Numbered from the stretch's first letter, positions 35,684 to 45,245 are shown. The stretch is DNA of 64,000 nucleotides from Paraburkholderia ginsengiterrae (GCF_001645125.1 NZ_LXKA01000332.1:1-64000), one strand, 5' to 3'. The notes: generated from the sequence alone by a model not told the origin. Translations and numbers: made by a program.

Positions 35684-36142
35684 TCAGTGCACCGGTTCGA
35701 TCTTGAAATCGTCGACCGCTACGCCAAGGTCCACTCCTTCGCCGCTGCCGCTCAACGCCATCGACGTAGTTCCCTTGGTCAGCACCTGGGCAGTACCGCT
35801 CTTCCCCGCACCGGCCGAAGCGCCAGCCTGCGCGTAACTGCCGTACACATCCTTGATGCTGTAGACATGGGTGATCTCACCGTGGCCGCTGACGTGGAAC
35901 TTGCCGGCGGTGAGGCCGCCGCCGTGCACGCTGATCGTGACCGCAGACCTTTGCCCGTTACTGCAGCTCACTTTGCCGCGTCCTTCGGCATGCTGATAAA
36001 TGGCCGACCATCCGGACATGCTGAAGGTCAGATGGCATTTCACCGGCGCGCTGCCTGCCTGAGCCGAAGTAGCAGTCAGACCGGCCAGGGCACCTGCGCA
36101 CAGCAACTTGATGGCAGTCGATACAACGATATGCTTGCTCAT
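35684..36142 (-). CDS. Exported glycine-rich protein of unknown function
   Basis: This 152-residue protein has a signal peptide (KLLCAGALAGLTATSAQA, cleavage near residue 29). The mature chain is rich in Gly, Ser and His with two cysteines (KCHLTF and KVSCSNGQ) that could form a disulfide. The C-terminal half (SYAQAGASAGAGKSGTAQ, then MALSGSGEGVDLGVAVDDF) suggests a beta-rich fold. It is predicted periplasmic or secreted. No family was recognised. Confidence 0.68.
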   Translation of the reverse strand: MSKHIVVSTAIKLLCAGALAGLTATSAQAGSAPVKCHLTFSMSGWSAIYQHAEGRGKVSCSNGQRSAVTISVHGGGLTAGKFHVSGHGEITHVYSIKDVYGSYAQAGASAGAGKSGTAQVLTKGTTSMALSGSGEGVDLGVAVDDFKIEPVH

Positions 36143-36416
36143 GGACGTCTCCAGGCACGTGAACGTGGATTATCCAGTGTAACTGTTATTCGCAGCGGAC
36201 CGGCCAACGGATGCCAACTGAGTCCGCCACCCTGACGAGCCATTCACTTAATGAATGCCCTGAAGTCCATTCTTTTCCAGAACCGAATTGATCAAGGCGC
36301 CCACCCGGAGACCGGTGGCCATGGAAGCTTGCCGAACCTGAGCCTGAACAGCAGGATTGTCGCCGGGACACCGCTGCTCCCGGCCGAACCGTCCGTCTGC
36401 CCACTCAAGATCATGA

Positions 36417-37028
36417 TCACAATTGACGCCGTCGGCGCATGGGATTCGCACGCGCGCAACGAAGCGCACCTGCTGCAGACGGGGCGGCTGAGACAATTCG
36501 TGCGGCTCGAACGGGGACGAGACTATTGCGCATGATCGCCATCCGCAAATGCCAGGCCCGAATTCTTTTCGGACTAACCAGTTGCGACCTCGGACTTCCC
36601 TTCCTGTTGCGCGATCGCAGTGCCGGAGCGCTCAGGATTTCGCCCAGGAGGGTCATCGCCTCTTCGCGTCGAACGGACGGCGTCCATGCTTCTGTGGGGA
36701 CTTGCCTGTCGTCCTGCACAGCGCCAAACGGCTCCGCGCCGCTTTTCACTCCCGCGAAACGGTAACCTCGACGCGGTACGGTAACAATGAGGTTGCGATC
36801 GGAGCCCAACTTCTTCCGGATGCTGCAGAGGTGCACGTCGAGATTGCTGTCCGCAACGATGACTCCTTTCCATACCACGTCTAGCAACTCATCCCGCGTG
36901 ACGAGCCGGCCGCCCGCAGCGACGATGAGGAGAAGAATGTCGAACGCTCGAGATCCGAGTTGCATATCTTCGCGTTCGAGCATCAGACGACGTGTCTCGA
37001 CATCCAGATAGAAGCGGCCAACTTTCAT
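36417..37028 (-). CDS. Winged-helix (OmpR/PhoB-type, CadC-like) DNA-binding protein
   Basis: This 203-residue protein begins with an OmpR-type winged helix (residues 1-95: MQLGSRAFDILLLIVAAGGR, RDELLDVVWKGVIVADSNLD, LIVTVPRRGYRFAG). It has no receiver domain, as in CadC/ToxR-type regulators. The C-terminal 100 residues have no recognisable domain and become Arg-rich (ending MRRRRQL), so the effector part may be missing or frameshifted. The ATG at 37028 begins the winged-helix domain exactly. Its targets are unknown. Confidence 0.68.
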   Translation of the reverse strand: MKVGRFYLDVETRRLMLEREDMQLGSRAFDILLLIVAAGGRLVTRDELLDVVWKGVIVADSNLDVHLCSIRKKLGSDRNLIVTVPRRGYRFAGVKSGAEPFGAVQDDRQVPTEAWTPSVRREEAMTLLGEILSAPALRSRNRKGSPRSQLVSPKRIRAWHLRMAIMRNSLVPVRAARIVSAAPSAAGALRCARANPMRRRRQL

Positions 37029-37327
37029 GATTTCCGGTAACCCGATGATTGAAAGATATGAGCCAGATGGGGTTGATGTCCGCCCGCAAAATAGGAAGTA
37101 CAAGCAAGCTCACGTTGCGCGCAGCGCAACTGAGCGACTCAGGGCGGCCCCCGTCAATCCAGAAGGCGGAGCGAACATGACAACAATGTAATGTGCGCGT
37201 CAGCGTGGATCAATCTTCGCTGTACAGAATAGGAACCACTCGCTCCCGTTTCCATCCGGTGGCGAGACTAAAGGCATCAGTCACGGCAGCGCAAGCTGAC
37301 CCAACCTAAGTTCAGGAGGTAATTACC

Positions 37328-37645
37328 ATGAAATCTCTTATCTATGCAGCGCTGATCGCCGGCGCACTTGCCACCCCGGTTGTTTCTTTCGCACAAGAGG
37401 CGACTGGTCCGTTGACGCGCGCCGAAGTACGCGCGGATCTGATTCAGGTAGAACAAGCGGGGTACCGGCCGGCCGCCAAAGATGCGTACTACCCAGCGGA
37501 TATTCAGGCGGCTGAGGCGCGGGTTCAAGCGCAGACTGTCACGGCGCCGGGAAGCAAAGATGTAGGCGGCATCCCGAATGGCTCATCGCAGTCGGGTGCG
37601 CCGGCGCCAACCGCAGGTACTCACTCGATCTACTTCGGCCACTGA
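37328..37645 (+). CDS. DUF4148 exported protein
   Basis: This 105-residue protein has a signal peptide cleaved after SFA (residue 22). The DUF4148 core is LTRAEVRADLIQVEQAGYRP followed by the YYPADIQAAEARVQ helix. The tail is Gly/Ser/Pro-rich and ends HSIYFGH. The family is abundant in Burkholderiales; its function is unknown. The ribosome-binding site CAGGAGG lies 10 bases before the ATG at 37328. Confidence 0.92.
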   Translation: MKSLIYAALIAGALATPVVSFAQEATGPLTRAEVRADLIQVEQAGYRPAAKDAYYPADIQAAEARVQAQTVTAPGSKDVGGIPNGSSQSGAPAPTAGTHSIYFGH

Positions 37646-37932
37646 AGCTCGCGTGTTTTACGAGCCATCGCCAGCCGCTTACTTTGGAATACGAATCAAA
37701 CCGCCGCTTTCGTGCTGTGTCTCTTGGAAAGCGTAAGCGGCCTGGCCGATGCGCAGCATCACGGTCTTTCAGAGGAACGATTCATAAACAATGCATTATT
37801 GTTATTGTTAAAAACATTAATTATCGTAAATTGATTGCCGAGTCTACGCTGTAACCATCCCCGTCGCACATGTTCAGGTCGAAGCGCCTGGGCCGCTGGC
37901 CGACAGGGGACGGGCGAAAGAAGGAGACGACC

Positions 37933-38181
37933 ATGAGCACCGCCGAGAGGTCCTTGCATTACCTGGTGGAAAAGTGGCTTGCGCCTGCCCCGCACACTCA
38001 AATTCGCGTCATACAGTTCGGACATATCCGCGAAGACAGGAGGCGCTTCGTGCATGTCGAGGCATCCGCTGCCGGCGGCTCGCGCACACTCTTTTTCTTT
38101 CGGCACGACGACGGCTGCTGGTGCGTATTTCCACCCCGGATCGCGCGCCCTTCGATGACTGGTAGTCGTCTTGCCGCTTGA
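37933..38181 (+). CDS. Small conserved hypothetical protein
   Basis: This 82-residue basic protein (LHYLVEKWLAPAPHTQIRVI, FVHVEASAAGGSRTLFFFRH, GCWCVFPP) looks like a short alpha/beta domain. A ribosome-binding site AAGGAG lies just before the ATG at 37933. An AT-rich stretch (37780-37835) upstream could carry its promoter. No function is known. Confidence 0.58.
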   Translation: MSTAERSLHYLVEKWLAPAPHTQIRVIQFGHIREDRRRFVHVEASAAGGSRTLFFFRHDDGCWCVFPPRIARPSMTGSRLAA

Positions 38182-38274
38182 GTCGCATCGCAACATCATG
38201 GATAAAACGGTGGCGGCGCGAAGGGGCGGCGTGACGTTTGAGCCGGGCAGGACGGCTTGCGTATTCGCTGCCGT

Positions 38275-39576
38275 CTATCGCATCCGGCTAAAGCAAGCAC
38301 GCAATTCGGCGACGAAGATGGACGGCTGCTCGAAGGCGGCGAAATGTCCGCCCTTCGCAACTTCATTCCAGTAAAAGAGCTTAGAGTAAGTACGCTCGCC
38401 CCAAATTCTGGGTGGTTGAGCGATCTCTCCGGGAAAGATAGACACGCCAACAGGAATATCAAGCTTCTGCAGCGAAAAGTCCGTCGCGAAGCTTTCAAAA
38501 TAAAGGCGAGCGGAAGAAGCGCCTGTATTAGCTAGCCAATAGAGCGTGATGTTGTCGAGCATCTCGTCGCGCGAAAGCTCTCGTTCCGGCTCATTGTTGG
38601 TGTCGGACCATTGCGCAAATTTTTCATATATCCACGCAGCCTGACCGGACGGTGAATCCGAAAGACTATAGCCGATCGTCTGCGGTCTCGTGGACTGGAG
38701 CTTTGAATATCCCATGCCGTAATTGGCGAACGCAGCGCCTTTCGCGAGAGCAACCTTCTCTTCGGCGGTCGGTTCTCCTTCGACCGGCGGCGGAAACAGA
38801 ATTGGCAAGTTCAGGTGGATCGCCTTGAGTCCCTCCACATGCTGTTTCGCCATCCACGTAGTAACTCCCGCGCCCCAGTCCCCGCCTTGCGCAACCCAGC
38901 TTGTATATCCCAGTCGCTTCATGAGCACGGCCCACGCTCGCGCAATATGAGGTATGCCCCATCCTCGCTCAGTCGGCTTGTCCGAAAATCCATAGCCTGG
39001 CAGCGACGGTATGACCACATGGAAAGCGTCATCGGCTGTACCACCATGTGCTGTCGGATCTGTTAACGGCCCAATAACTTTGAGGAACTCTATAACGGAG
39101 CCTGGCCAACCATGGGTAAGAACAATCGGCAGCGCGTTCTCGTGTTTCGACCGCACATGCAAGAAGTGGATGCCGAGACCGTCGATCTGAGTCCGGTATT
39201 GGGGCACGCTGTTCAGCCGCCGTTCGAGACGGTGCATATCGTAGCTGGATCGCCAATACTCCACGAGCGCTTTCATCTTCGCGAGCGGCACGCCTTCGGA
39301 CCAGTCGTCGACCGTTTCCTTCTCGGGAAAGCGCGTTGCTGCGAGTCGTACCTTAAGGTCCCGGAGCGCGCCGGGTGGAATGGCGACCTGAAACGGCGTG
39401 ACGGCTTCAGAGGTTGATGGAAGAACAATATCCATGGCGTTTGCCTCCGCATCCCGTACAGTTGCGAGGCCCGTTCCGAGGCTCAGTGTGCCAAGCCATG
39501 CGGCAGTACGAAGCACTTTGCGGCGCATTGGGTCCATGCCCGGTGATGTCGATGCGTCGGACGAAGTTGATGTCAT
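38275..39576 (-). CDS. Epoxide hydrolase (EHN-domain alpha/beta hydrolase), probably exported
   Basis: This 433-residue protein has a twin-arginine-like N-terminus (MRRKVLRTAAWLGTLSLG) and then an EHN domain (about 60-165: VAIPPGALRDLKVRLAATRF). An alpha/beta hydrolase core follows, with HGWPGS as oxyanion loop, nucleophile Asp233 in QGGDWGAGV, and His in VAKGGHFAAFEQP. This matches microsomal-type epoxide hydrolases, which open epoxides to diols. The ATG at 39576 fits the Tat-like leader; the frame extends far upstream through the regulator region and is discarded. It is divergent from a LysR gene with a 16-bp palindrome between them. Confidence 0.88.
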   Translation of the reverse strand: MTSTSSDASTSPGMDPMRRKVLRTAAWLGTLSLGTGLATVRDAEANAMDIVLPSTSEAVTPFQVAIPPGALRDLKVRLAATRFPEKETVDDWSEGVPLAKMKALVEYWRSSYDMHRLERRLNSVPQYRTQIDGLGIHFLHVRSKHENALPIVLTHGWPGSVIEFLKVIGPLTDPTAHGGTADDAFHVVIPSLPGYGFSDKPTERGWGIPHIARAWAVLMKRLGYTSWVAQGGDWGAGVTTWMAKQHVEGLKAIHLNLPILFPPPVEGEPTAEEKVALAKGAAFANYGMGYSKLQSTRPQTIGYSLSDSPSGQAAWIYEKFAQWSDTNNEPERELSRDEMLDNITLYWLANTGASSARLYFESFATDFSLQKLDIPVGVSIFPGEIAQPPRIWGERTYSKLFYWNEVAKGGHFAAFEQPSIFVAELRACFSRMR

Positions 39577-39740
39577 GGGAAACCTCAGTACGTTTGAAAG
39601 GGCGATTTTCCTAACTCCGCAGGGCCAGGAATAATCACGAAAGGTCGATATTCCAATCAGGATCAGCCAGCAATGTCGCGCCAATACCGATACGACACCC
39701 ACTGTACAAACTGGGAGAGTGTTGAATAAAGTGGCTAAAC

Positions 39741-39756
39741 TGGATAACTTTATCCA
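39741..39756. promoter_or_regulatory. Palindrome between epoxide hydrolase and LysR genes
   Basis: TGGATAA and TTATCCA are perfect 7-bp arms around CT. The site ends 19 bp before the LysR start, the usual place for an autoregulatory LysR binding site in a divergent promoter. Confidence 0.5.
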
Positions 39757-39774
39757 CATAGGTAGATAATCGAC

Positions 39775-40686
39775 ATGGACCAGTTGCTTGCCATACGTGT
39801 GTTCGCCCGCGTTGTCGAAGCGGGTGCATTCAGCCGTGCCGCCGACTCGCTCGACATGCCGCTCGCCACGGTGAGCAAACTGGTGCGTTCGCTGGAGCAG
39901 CATCTTGGCGTCAGACTGCTGCAGCGAACGACGCGGCGCGTCACCATCACGCCCGAGGGCGCCGCATACTACGAGCGCAGCTCGCGCGTGCTGAAGGAAC
40001 TCGAGGACATCGACTCGAGTTTCTCCAGCGCACATCAACGCCCGCGCGGACGGCTGCGTATCGATATCGGATCCTCGACCGCAAGCTGTGTATTGATCCC
40101 CGCCCTGCCCGACTTCATTGCGCTATATCCGGACATACGTATCGATCTCGGGGTGAGCGACCGGCGAGTCGATCTCATTGGCGAGAACGTTGATTGTGTT
40201 GTCCGCGGTGGCAACGCCGACGAGCTCTCGCTAATCGCGCGTCCACTTGGCCGTGCACCATGGGTGACCTGTGCGGCGCCGCAGTATCTGAAACAACACG
40301 GCAAACCGACGCACCCCGACCAGTTGAAAAGTGCTCATCGTATCGTGAGCTATGTTTCACCGCGTACCGGGCGCGTCATGCCTATGCATTTTCAGAAGGG
40401 CAGCGAGCGATTCGAAATCGGTGGCGTAAAGGGCATGGGGATCAACGAGAGCAACGCACACGTCGCGGCTGCGCTGGCAGGACTCGGTGTGATTCAGACT
40501 TTCACCTATGCTGTGAAGGGTGCAATCGCGCGTGGCGAGCTTGTGCCTGTTTTGTCGGCATGGCAACCCGATCCCCACCCCTTCTTCCTCGTGTATCCGC
40601 CAGACAGGCACATGAGCCAGAGGTTGCGTGCCTTCATCGACTGGGCGACGCAGCGGTTTGTACACAAGTTCGATCGGGCAACTTAG
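39775..40686 (+). CDS. LysR family transcriptional regulator
   Basis: This 303-residue LTTR begins MDQLLAIRVFARVVEAGAFS. Its helix-turn-helix is at about 19-42 (RAADSLDMPLATVSKLVRSLEQ). The CrgA/DsdC-type effector domain includes GRLRIDIGSSTASCVLIPALPDF and FFLVYPPDRHMSQRLRAFIDW. It is divergent from the epoxide hydrolase gene with 198 bp and a palindrome between, so it most likely controls that gene. Confidence 0.92.
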   Translation: MDQLLAIRVFARVVEAGAFSRAADSLDMPLATVSKLVRSLEQHLGVRLLQRTTRRVTITPEGAAYYERSSRVLKELEDIDSSFSSAHQRPRGRLRIDIGSSTASCVLIPALPDFIALYPDIRIDLGVSDRRVDLIGENVDCVVRGGNADELSLIARPLGRAPWVTCAAPQYLKQHGKPTHPDQLKSAHRIVSYVSPRTGRVMPMHFQKGSERFEIGGVKGMGINESNAHVAAALAGLGVIQTFTYAVKGAIARGELVPVLSAWQPDPHPFFLVYPPDRHMSQRLRAFIDWATQRFVHKFDRAT

Positions 40687-40727
40687 CCGTTGTCGCAATC
40701 GCACGCGTCCCCGCCCGTTTCAGGCTC

Positions 40728-41390
40728 TTAGTAAAGTCCTCGAAGAAACGCCGGGACCGGATTGTCAATCGAGGCAAGATACCCCGCCATAGCACCAGCA
40801 ACTTTCCGCACGGCCGGACGTGCAGTCATTCGCTCACGCCAGGCCAGCAGGTTAGGCGTTTCTCCTGTCATCGGAGCACCCTTGCGCGCGCCGAACAGCT
40901 GCGCCATGTAAAACGCAATGTCGGCATAAGAATAGGTCCCGGCCAGAAACTCTCGATCCGCAAGAACACGTTCCATGCGCAGATAGTATTGCGCCGCTTC
41001 GTTGCGCGCAGTCTGCGCCGCGGGATCGTCAGGCGTATCTTCCAGCCCCATTAGTCGGACAATGTGCGGAAAATAAATTTCATCGGAACAGTGTTCAAGC
41101 TGACGCGCCATGGCGCGCTCCCGTGGATGCGCCGGCCATAAGGCGGGATTGGGTTTCAGGTCTTCAAAGTACTCGAATATCTGCGTGGAATCGAAAATCT
41201 CCAGGTTGCCGTCGATCAACACCGGCACCTGGCGTTTCGGATTGGTGCGCAATACGTCTGGATGTTTGGGTTCGTAACCGCGCTGCTGGCTGAACGGGGT
41301 CATCACCAATTCGAAGTCGATACCCTTCTCGTGCGCCGCGATCTCGACTTTCGCACCGAACATGCTGAGGGGACCAGAAATTATTTTCAT
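40728..41390 (-). CDS. Glutathione S-transferase family protein
   Basis: This 220-residue GST has a thioredoxin-like N-terminal domain (MKIISGPLSMFGAKVEIAAH) and a glutathione site NPKRQVPVLIDGN with EIFDSTQIFEYFED. The C-terminal helical domain has YSYADIAFYMAQLFGA. The N-terminal Ser9/Met10 region replaces the Cys of beta-class enzymes, so catalysis would use Ser or Tyr. It is divergent from a WYL-domain regulator, its likely controller. The substrate is unknown. Confidence 0.88.
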   Translation of the reverse strand: MKIISGPLSMFGAKVEIAAHEKGIDFELVMTPFSQQRGYEPKHPDVLRTNPKRQVPVLIDGNLEIFDSTQIFEYFEDLKPNPALWPAHPRERAMARQLEHCSDEIYFPHIVRLMGLEDTPDDPAAQTARNEAAQYYLRMERVLADREFLAGTYSYADIAFYMAQLFGARKGAPMTGETPNLLAWRERMTARPAVRKVAGAMAGYLASIDNPVPAFLRGLY

Positions 41391-41588
41391 TTTTTATGCC
41401 AAAGGTAAGGTTACGCGTGGATAGCCGAGCGGGCTGTTGGCACAAGTCGATGCGTCTCGGCAGACCGCAGCGGCCAGTGCGCCAGTTGAGGAGCAACCTT
41501 GAGTTGCTTGTCGCGAGTGCTCTCGTTCATGTTTGACCTTCACATCGATCGACGCAGATTAGTAGTGTGGCAAATAATAAGTCCGATA

Positions 41589-41609
41589 ACATGACACCTT
41601 ATGTCATGT
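41589..41609. promoter_or_regulatory. Candidate operator before the WYL regulator
   Basis: The arms ACATGACA and TGTCATGT are perfect 8-bp inverted repeats with a 5-bp spacer, ending 21 bp before the start codon. The position suits autoregulation of the WYL protein and perhaps control of the divergent GST gene 199 bp away. Confidence 0.5.
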
Positions 41610-41630
41610 ATTTGAGGTAAGGTGCCATTC

Positions 41631-42608
41631 ATGAAAGCCAGCCGCCTTTTGTCGATCATGATGATGCTGCAAGCGCGTGGGCGTATGACCGCACCGGCTT
41701 TGGCTGAAGCACTGGAGGTCTCCGAGCGCACGATCCTGCGCGATATCGATCAGCTCTCCACTGCCGGCGTGCCCATCTGGGGGGATCGAGGCCGCAACGG
41801 GGGATTTCAATTGCGCGAGGGTTGGAGCACGGATCTCACAGGGCTCACTGAAGATGAAGCGCACGCCCTGTTCCTGGCAGGTTTGCCTGGGCCGGCGACG
41901 GAACTGGGCCTGGACGGCATGGCAAACTCCGCGCGACTTAAGATGATCGCCAGCCTGCCTCCGGACTCTCGGGAGCACGCTGATCGTGTCGCCAGCCGCC
42001 TGCACATTGATACTGTCGATTGGTATCGTGCCCAGGAAACGCCGTTATTCCTGCGTGAAGTCGCTAATGCCGTGTGGAGTTCGCACCGGATCGAAGTGAA
42101 GTATGAGAGTTGGCGTGGTTTGTCCCACCGCGAACTTGAACCGCTCGGCTTGGTGCTCAAAGGAGGTGCCTGGTACCTGATTGCCAGGGTGGTGGGCAAG
42201 CCCGACGCACTGACTTTTCGGCTAGCGAATATTCATGAGCTCAAGTCCTCTCGCCGCCGTTTCAAGCGTCCTGTTCGATTCGATCTGGCGAAACACTGGC
42301 GTGACGCCATGAGCCGGTACGAAACCGATCTCTATCGGTTGACGGCTCATATCGCCGTATCGCCGCGCGGTGAGGACTGGTTGGTCAACGCACGCATCAA
42401 AACCTCGCCTGCTTTGCAGAAGGCAGGCCGTGCAGAGGTCCCATCAGGGTGGAAAGAGTTGTTGATGCCCATCGAATCCATCGAGCTCGGCGCGCGGAAG
42501 TTGCTGGGATACGGTTCGGATCTGAAGATCATAGGGCCGCAGGAACTTAAGGATAAATTGACGGAAGAGTTGTCAGAGTTGAACGCGCTCTATAAAGGGA
42601 GGGCGTAA
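41631..42608 (+). CDS. YafY-type transcriptional regulator with WYL domain
   Basis: This 325-residue regulator has an N-terminal DeoR-like helix-turn-helix (MTAPALAEALEVSERTILRD, IDQLSTAGVPIWGDRGRNGG). The WYL domain is at about 135-220 (VKYESWRGLSHRELEPLGLV, LKGGAWYLIARV) and a WCX-type extension reaches the C-terminus. The family senses ligands or nucleic-acid signals through WYL and often regulates an adjacent enzyme. The ATG at 41631 follows GAGGTAAGG; a GTG three codons earlier is possible. It is divergent from the GST gene. Confidence 0.88.
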   Translation: MKASRLLSIMMMLQARGRMTAPALAEALEVSERTILRDIDQLSTAGVPIWGDRGRNGGFQLREGWSTDLTGLTEDEAHALFLAGLPGPATELGLDGMANSARLKMIASLPPDSREHADRVASRLHIDTVDWYRAQETPLFLREVANAVWSSHRIEVKYESWRGLSHRELEPLGLVLKGGAWYLIARVVGKPDALTFRLANIHELKSSRRRFKRPVRFDLAKHWRDAMSRYETDLYRLTAHIAVSPRGEDWLVNARIKTSPALQKAGRAEVPSGWKELLMPIESIELGARKLLGYGSDLKIIGPQELKDKLTEELSELNALYKGRA

Positions 42609-42630
42609 ATTTGGTGAGAGACACGAAATC

Positions 42631-43866
42631 ATGAGATCCGACACGTCCCCGACTCATCCGCCACAGGTCGCTGCGGCCCTGGAAGTTGCCGGCGTATTTC
42701 TCAAGCTGGGGCTGACGTGTTTCGGTGGCCCGGTCGCCCATATCGGCTATTTCCGCCGCGAGTTCGTCGAACGTCGGCGTTGGCTGGATGACGAAACGTT
42801 CACCGATCTCGTCGGGCTGTGCCAGTTCCTGCCGGGTCCGGCCAGCAGCCAGGTCGGGTTTTCCGTCGGGCTTCTGAGGGCTGGCTGGCTCGGCGGCCTG
42901 GCGGCATGGAGCGGATTTACCTTGCCGTCGGTCCTGTTGCTGCTGTTGTTTGCGGTCCTTGCTCCCAACCTGGGTGGTCCAATCGGATTGGGGTTCATCC
43001 ACGGTCTGAAGCTCGTGGCCGTTGCAGTAGTCGCCCAAGCCGTATGGGACATGGCGCGGCGCCTTTGCCCGGATCGCCGGCGCGCGGCGATCGCGTTGGT
43101 CGCTGTCGCCATATCCGCCCTGCTGTCTACGGTGTACGCGCAACTTGCGGTGATTGTGTGCGGAGCGGCCCTCGGTCTGGTGGTTTGCAGATCCGGCGTA
43201 TCGTCCGATGCAATGGCGAGTCCGCGGCATGCACAGGAATTCCATGTATCCCGCAAAGCAGGAGTGTTGGCGCTGGTGCTCTTCTTTGCCCTGCTCTTCG
43301 GTCTGCCCACCTTGGCGCGATTCGATGCCAGCCAAGCCGTCGCGGTCTTCGACGCGTTCTATCGTTCCGGTGCGCTCGTGTTCGGTGGTGGTCACGTGGT
43401 GCTTCCGTTGCTGCAGCAGCAAACGGTCGCTCCGGGATGGGTAACGCCGAACGATTTTCTGGCCGGCTACGGCGCGGCCCAGGCGATTCCGGGGCCGCTC
43501 TTCACGTTTGCCTCGTTCCTCGGCTGGATGGCGACCGGCGTGCCGAACCGCTGGAGCGGCGCGCTGCTTGCCACGGCGGGCATTTTCCTGCCCGGATTTC
43601 TGCTCGTGCTGGCGGCCTTGCCTTACTGGCAATCGTTGCGCGCGCATCCCTCAATGACGGCGGCGCTCGCCGGCGCGAACGCGGCTGTTGTCGGCCTGTT
43701 GGCGACCGCACTCTATTCGCCTGTATGGATCAGCGCGGTGCGTTCCGTGGCCGATTTCGCCATCGCGTGCGTGGGATTCGTCCTCCTGATTCGCTGGAAA
43801 GCGCCGCCGCTCGCCGTTGTCGCGCTATGCGCGCTGGCCGGCGTAGCCGAGGCCGTTCTGCGCTGA
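42631..43866 (+). CDS. chrA: Chromate transporter (ChrA family)
   Basis: This 411-residue inner-membrane protein has two homologous CHR halves. The first carries KLGLTCFGGPVAHIGYFR and FLPGPASSQVGF. The second carries RSGALVFGGGHVVLPLLQQQ and AQAIPGPLFTFASFLG. About ten to eleven membrane helices are predicted. The long-chain ChrA family exports chromate. It follows the WYL regulator by 22 bp on the same strand and may be co-transcribed with it. No ChrB is nearby, so a role in chromate resistance is likely but not certain. Confidence 0.92.
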   Translation: MRSDTSPTHPPQVAAALEVAGVFLKLGLTCFGGPVAHIGYFRREFVERRRWLDDETFTDLVGLCQFLPGPASSQVGFSVGLLRAGWLGGLAAWSGFTLPSVLLLLLFAVLAPNLGGPIGLGFIHGLKLVAVAVVAQAVWDMARRLCPDRRRAAIALVAVAISALLSTVYAQLAVIVCGAALGLVVCRSGVSSDAMASPRHAQEFHVSRKAGVLALVLFFALLFGLPTLARFDASQAVAVFDAFYRSGALVFGGGHVVLPLLQQQTVAPGWVTPNDFLAGYGAAQAIPGPLFTFASFLGWMATGVPNRWSGALLATAGIFLPGFLLVLAALPYWQSLRAHPSMTAALAGANAAVVGLLATALYSPVWISAVRSVADFAIACVGFVLLIRWKAPPLAVVALCALAGVAEAVLR

Positions 43867-43992
43867 AGGGCGGAACGATGCGAGTATGCACAGAAACGTT
43901 GGAAGCGGCCGGCCATGGATCCGGCCTTGACGATCAAAGGATCCATGATCCACCATTGAAAAGATGTTCTCCTCATCGATATGGGGTGCCAT

Positions 43993-44976
43993 ATGTCAAT
44001 CGCCACCGCCGTAACAAGCCTGCTGGGAATTCGTCATCCCATTCTGCTGGCGCCAATGGATCTAGTCGCCGACGCTCGCCTAACTGAGGCGGTCAGCGCT
44101 GCCGGGGGGTTGGGGATTCTGGGCGGCGGCTATGGCGATGAGGCGTGGCTGCGCCGGGAACTGGATTTATTACAGCCGACCGGGACTCGCTTCGGAGTCG
44201 GCTTCATCACCTGGAGCCTGGCAAAAAATCCGCATCTGCTTGATCTTGTTCTGGAGCGCAAGCCTGCGGCGGTCATGCTCTCCTTCGGCGACCCCGCGCC
44301 ATTTTCGGAAAAGATTAAAAAAGCCGGCTCCATTCTTATCTGTCAGGTTCAATCATTGGCCAGCGCCAAGGAAGCACTCGCGTGCGGGGCGGATATCCTC
44401 GTTGCGCAAGGCACGGAGGGCGGTGGTCATGGCGCCTCACGCGGCCTGTTTTCCCTTGTGCCGGAAATCGTCGATGCGCTCGACGCGACGATTCCCGTGG
44501 TCGCGGCAGGCGGCATCGCTGATGGGCGGGGACTCGCGGCCGCCCTATCCCTTGGCGCGTCAGGCGTGCTGATGGGTACCCGGTTCTATGCAACGCAGGA
44601 GGCCGCCGGAAAAGATGCTGCGAAGGCGAGGATTCAAACGGCAAACGGGGATGAAACCTTGCGAAGCATCGTATTCGACATTTCTCGCCGCAACGTTTGG
44701 CCCGCTCCGTTCACCGGCCGCTGCCTTCGGAATGCGCATCTGGATCGCTGGTATGGCCGGGAGGTTGAGCTTCTCCGTCACCTCGACGAGGAGTCGGGGA
44801 AATATGCCAACGCGCGTGCCGCGGGGGACTTCGACATCGCCGCCGTCATTGCGGGCGAATGCGTCGGACTGGTTCAAGATATCCCGACGGCACAGGAGGT
44901 CGTCGAGAGGACTGTGCGGGTGGCTTCAGCGATTCTTGCCAATGGTTCTCAACGAATTCAGCTGGACCCGGATTGA
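43993..44976 (+). CDS. Nitronate monooxygenase (NPD family)
   Basis: This 327-residue FMN-dependent TIM-barrel protein opens with LGIRHPILLAPMDLVADARL. AGGLGILGGGYG, QGTEGGGHGASRGLFSLVPEIV with the catalytic-region His, and VVAAGGIADGRGLAAALSLGASGVLMGTRF for phosphate binding of FMN follow. It oxidises alkyl nitronates or is an enoyl reductase-like relative. The ATG at 43993 is preferred to one four codons upstream. It is 126 bp after chrA on the same strand. The physiological substrate is uncertain. Confidence 0.88.
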   Translation: MSIATAVTSLLGIRHPILLAPMDLVADARLTEAVSAAGGLGILGGGYGDEAWLRRELDLLQPTGTRFGVGFITWSLAKNPHLLDLVLERKPAAVMLSFGDPAPFSEKIKKAGSILICQVQSLASAKEALACGADILVAQGTEGGGHGASRGLFSLVPEIVDALDATIPVVAAGGIADGRGLAAALSLGASGVLMGTRFYATQEAAGKDAAKARIQTANGDETLRSIVFDISRRNVWPAPFTGRCLRNAHLDRWYGREVELLRHLDEESGKYANARAAGDFDIAAVIAGECVGLVQDIPTAQEVVERTVRVASAILANGSQRIQLDPD

Positions 44977-45245
44977 ACGTTTGCCATTCAAGCCCGGCGA
45001 TGACCGGCTATGTGCCGCTACGTGCGGCCAAACCAGATCGTTGATCCTTCTCCGTCAGATCAGCGACAATCAGTACCCGCATGAATTTATCCGATGGAGA
45101 ACCATGAGTGCTATCCGACTCACGCGCGTGATCCGCGCCGACGCCACCGACTTGTATGACAGTCCACACCTGGCATCTCTCGCTAGTTGCTCGTGGAATT
45201 GGATCTTCCCGCGCCTATTTATCTCCCCATTGTGATGAGCCGAAA

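Noticed and set aside
36248-36496. 82-codon minus-strand frame after the winged-helix gene
   Set aside because: No domain or ribosome-binding site; kept only as a possible frameshifted tail of the regulator.
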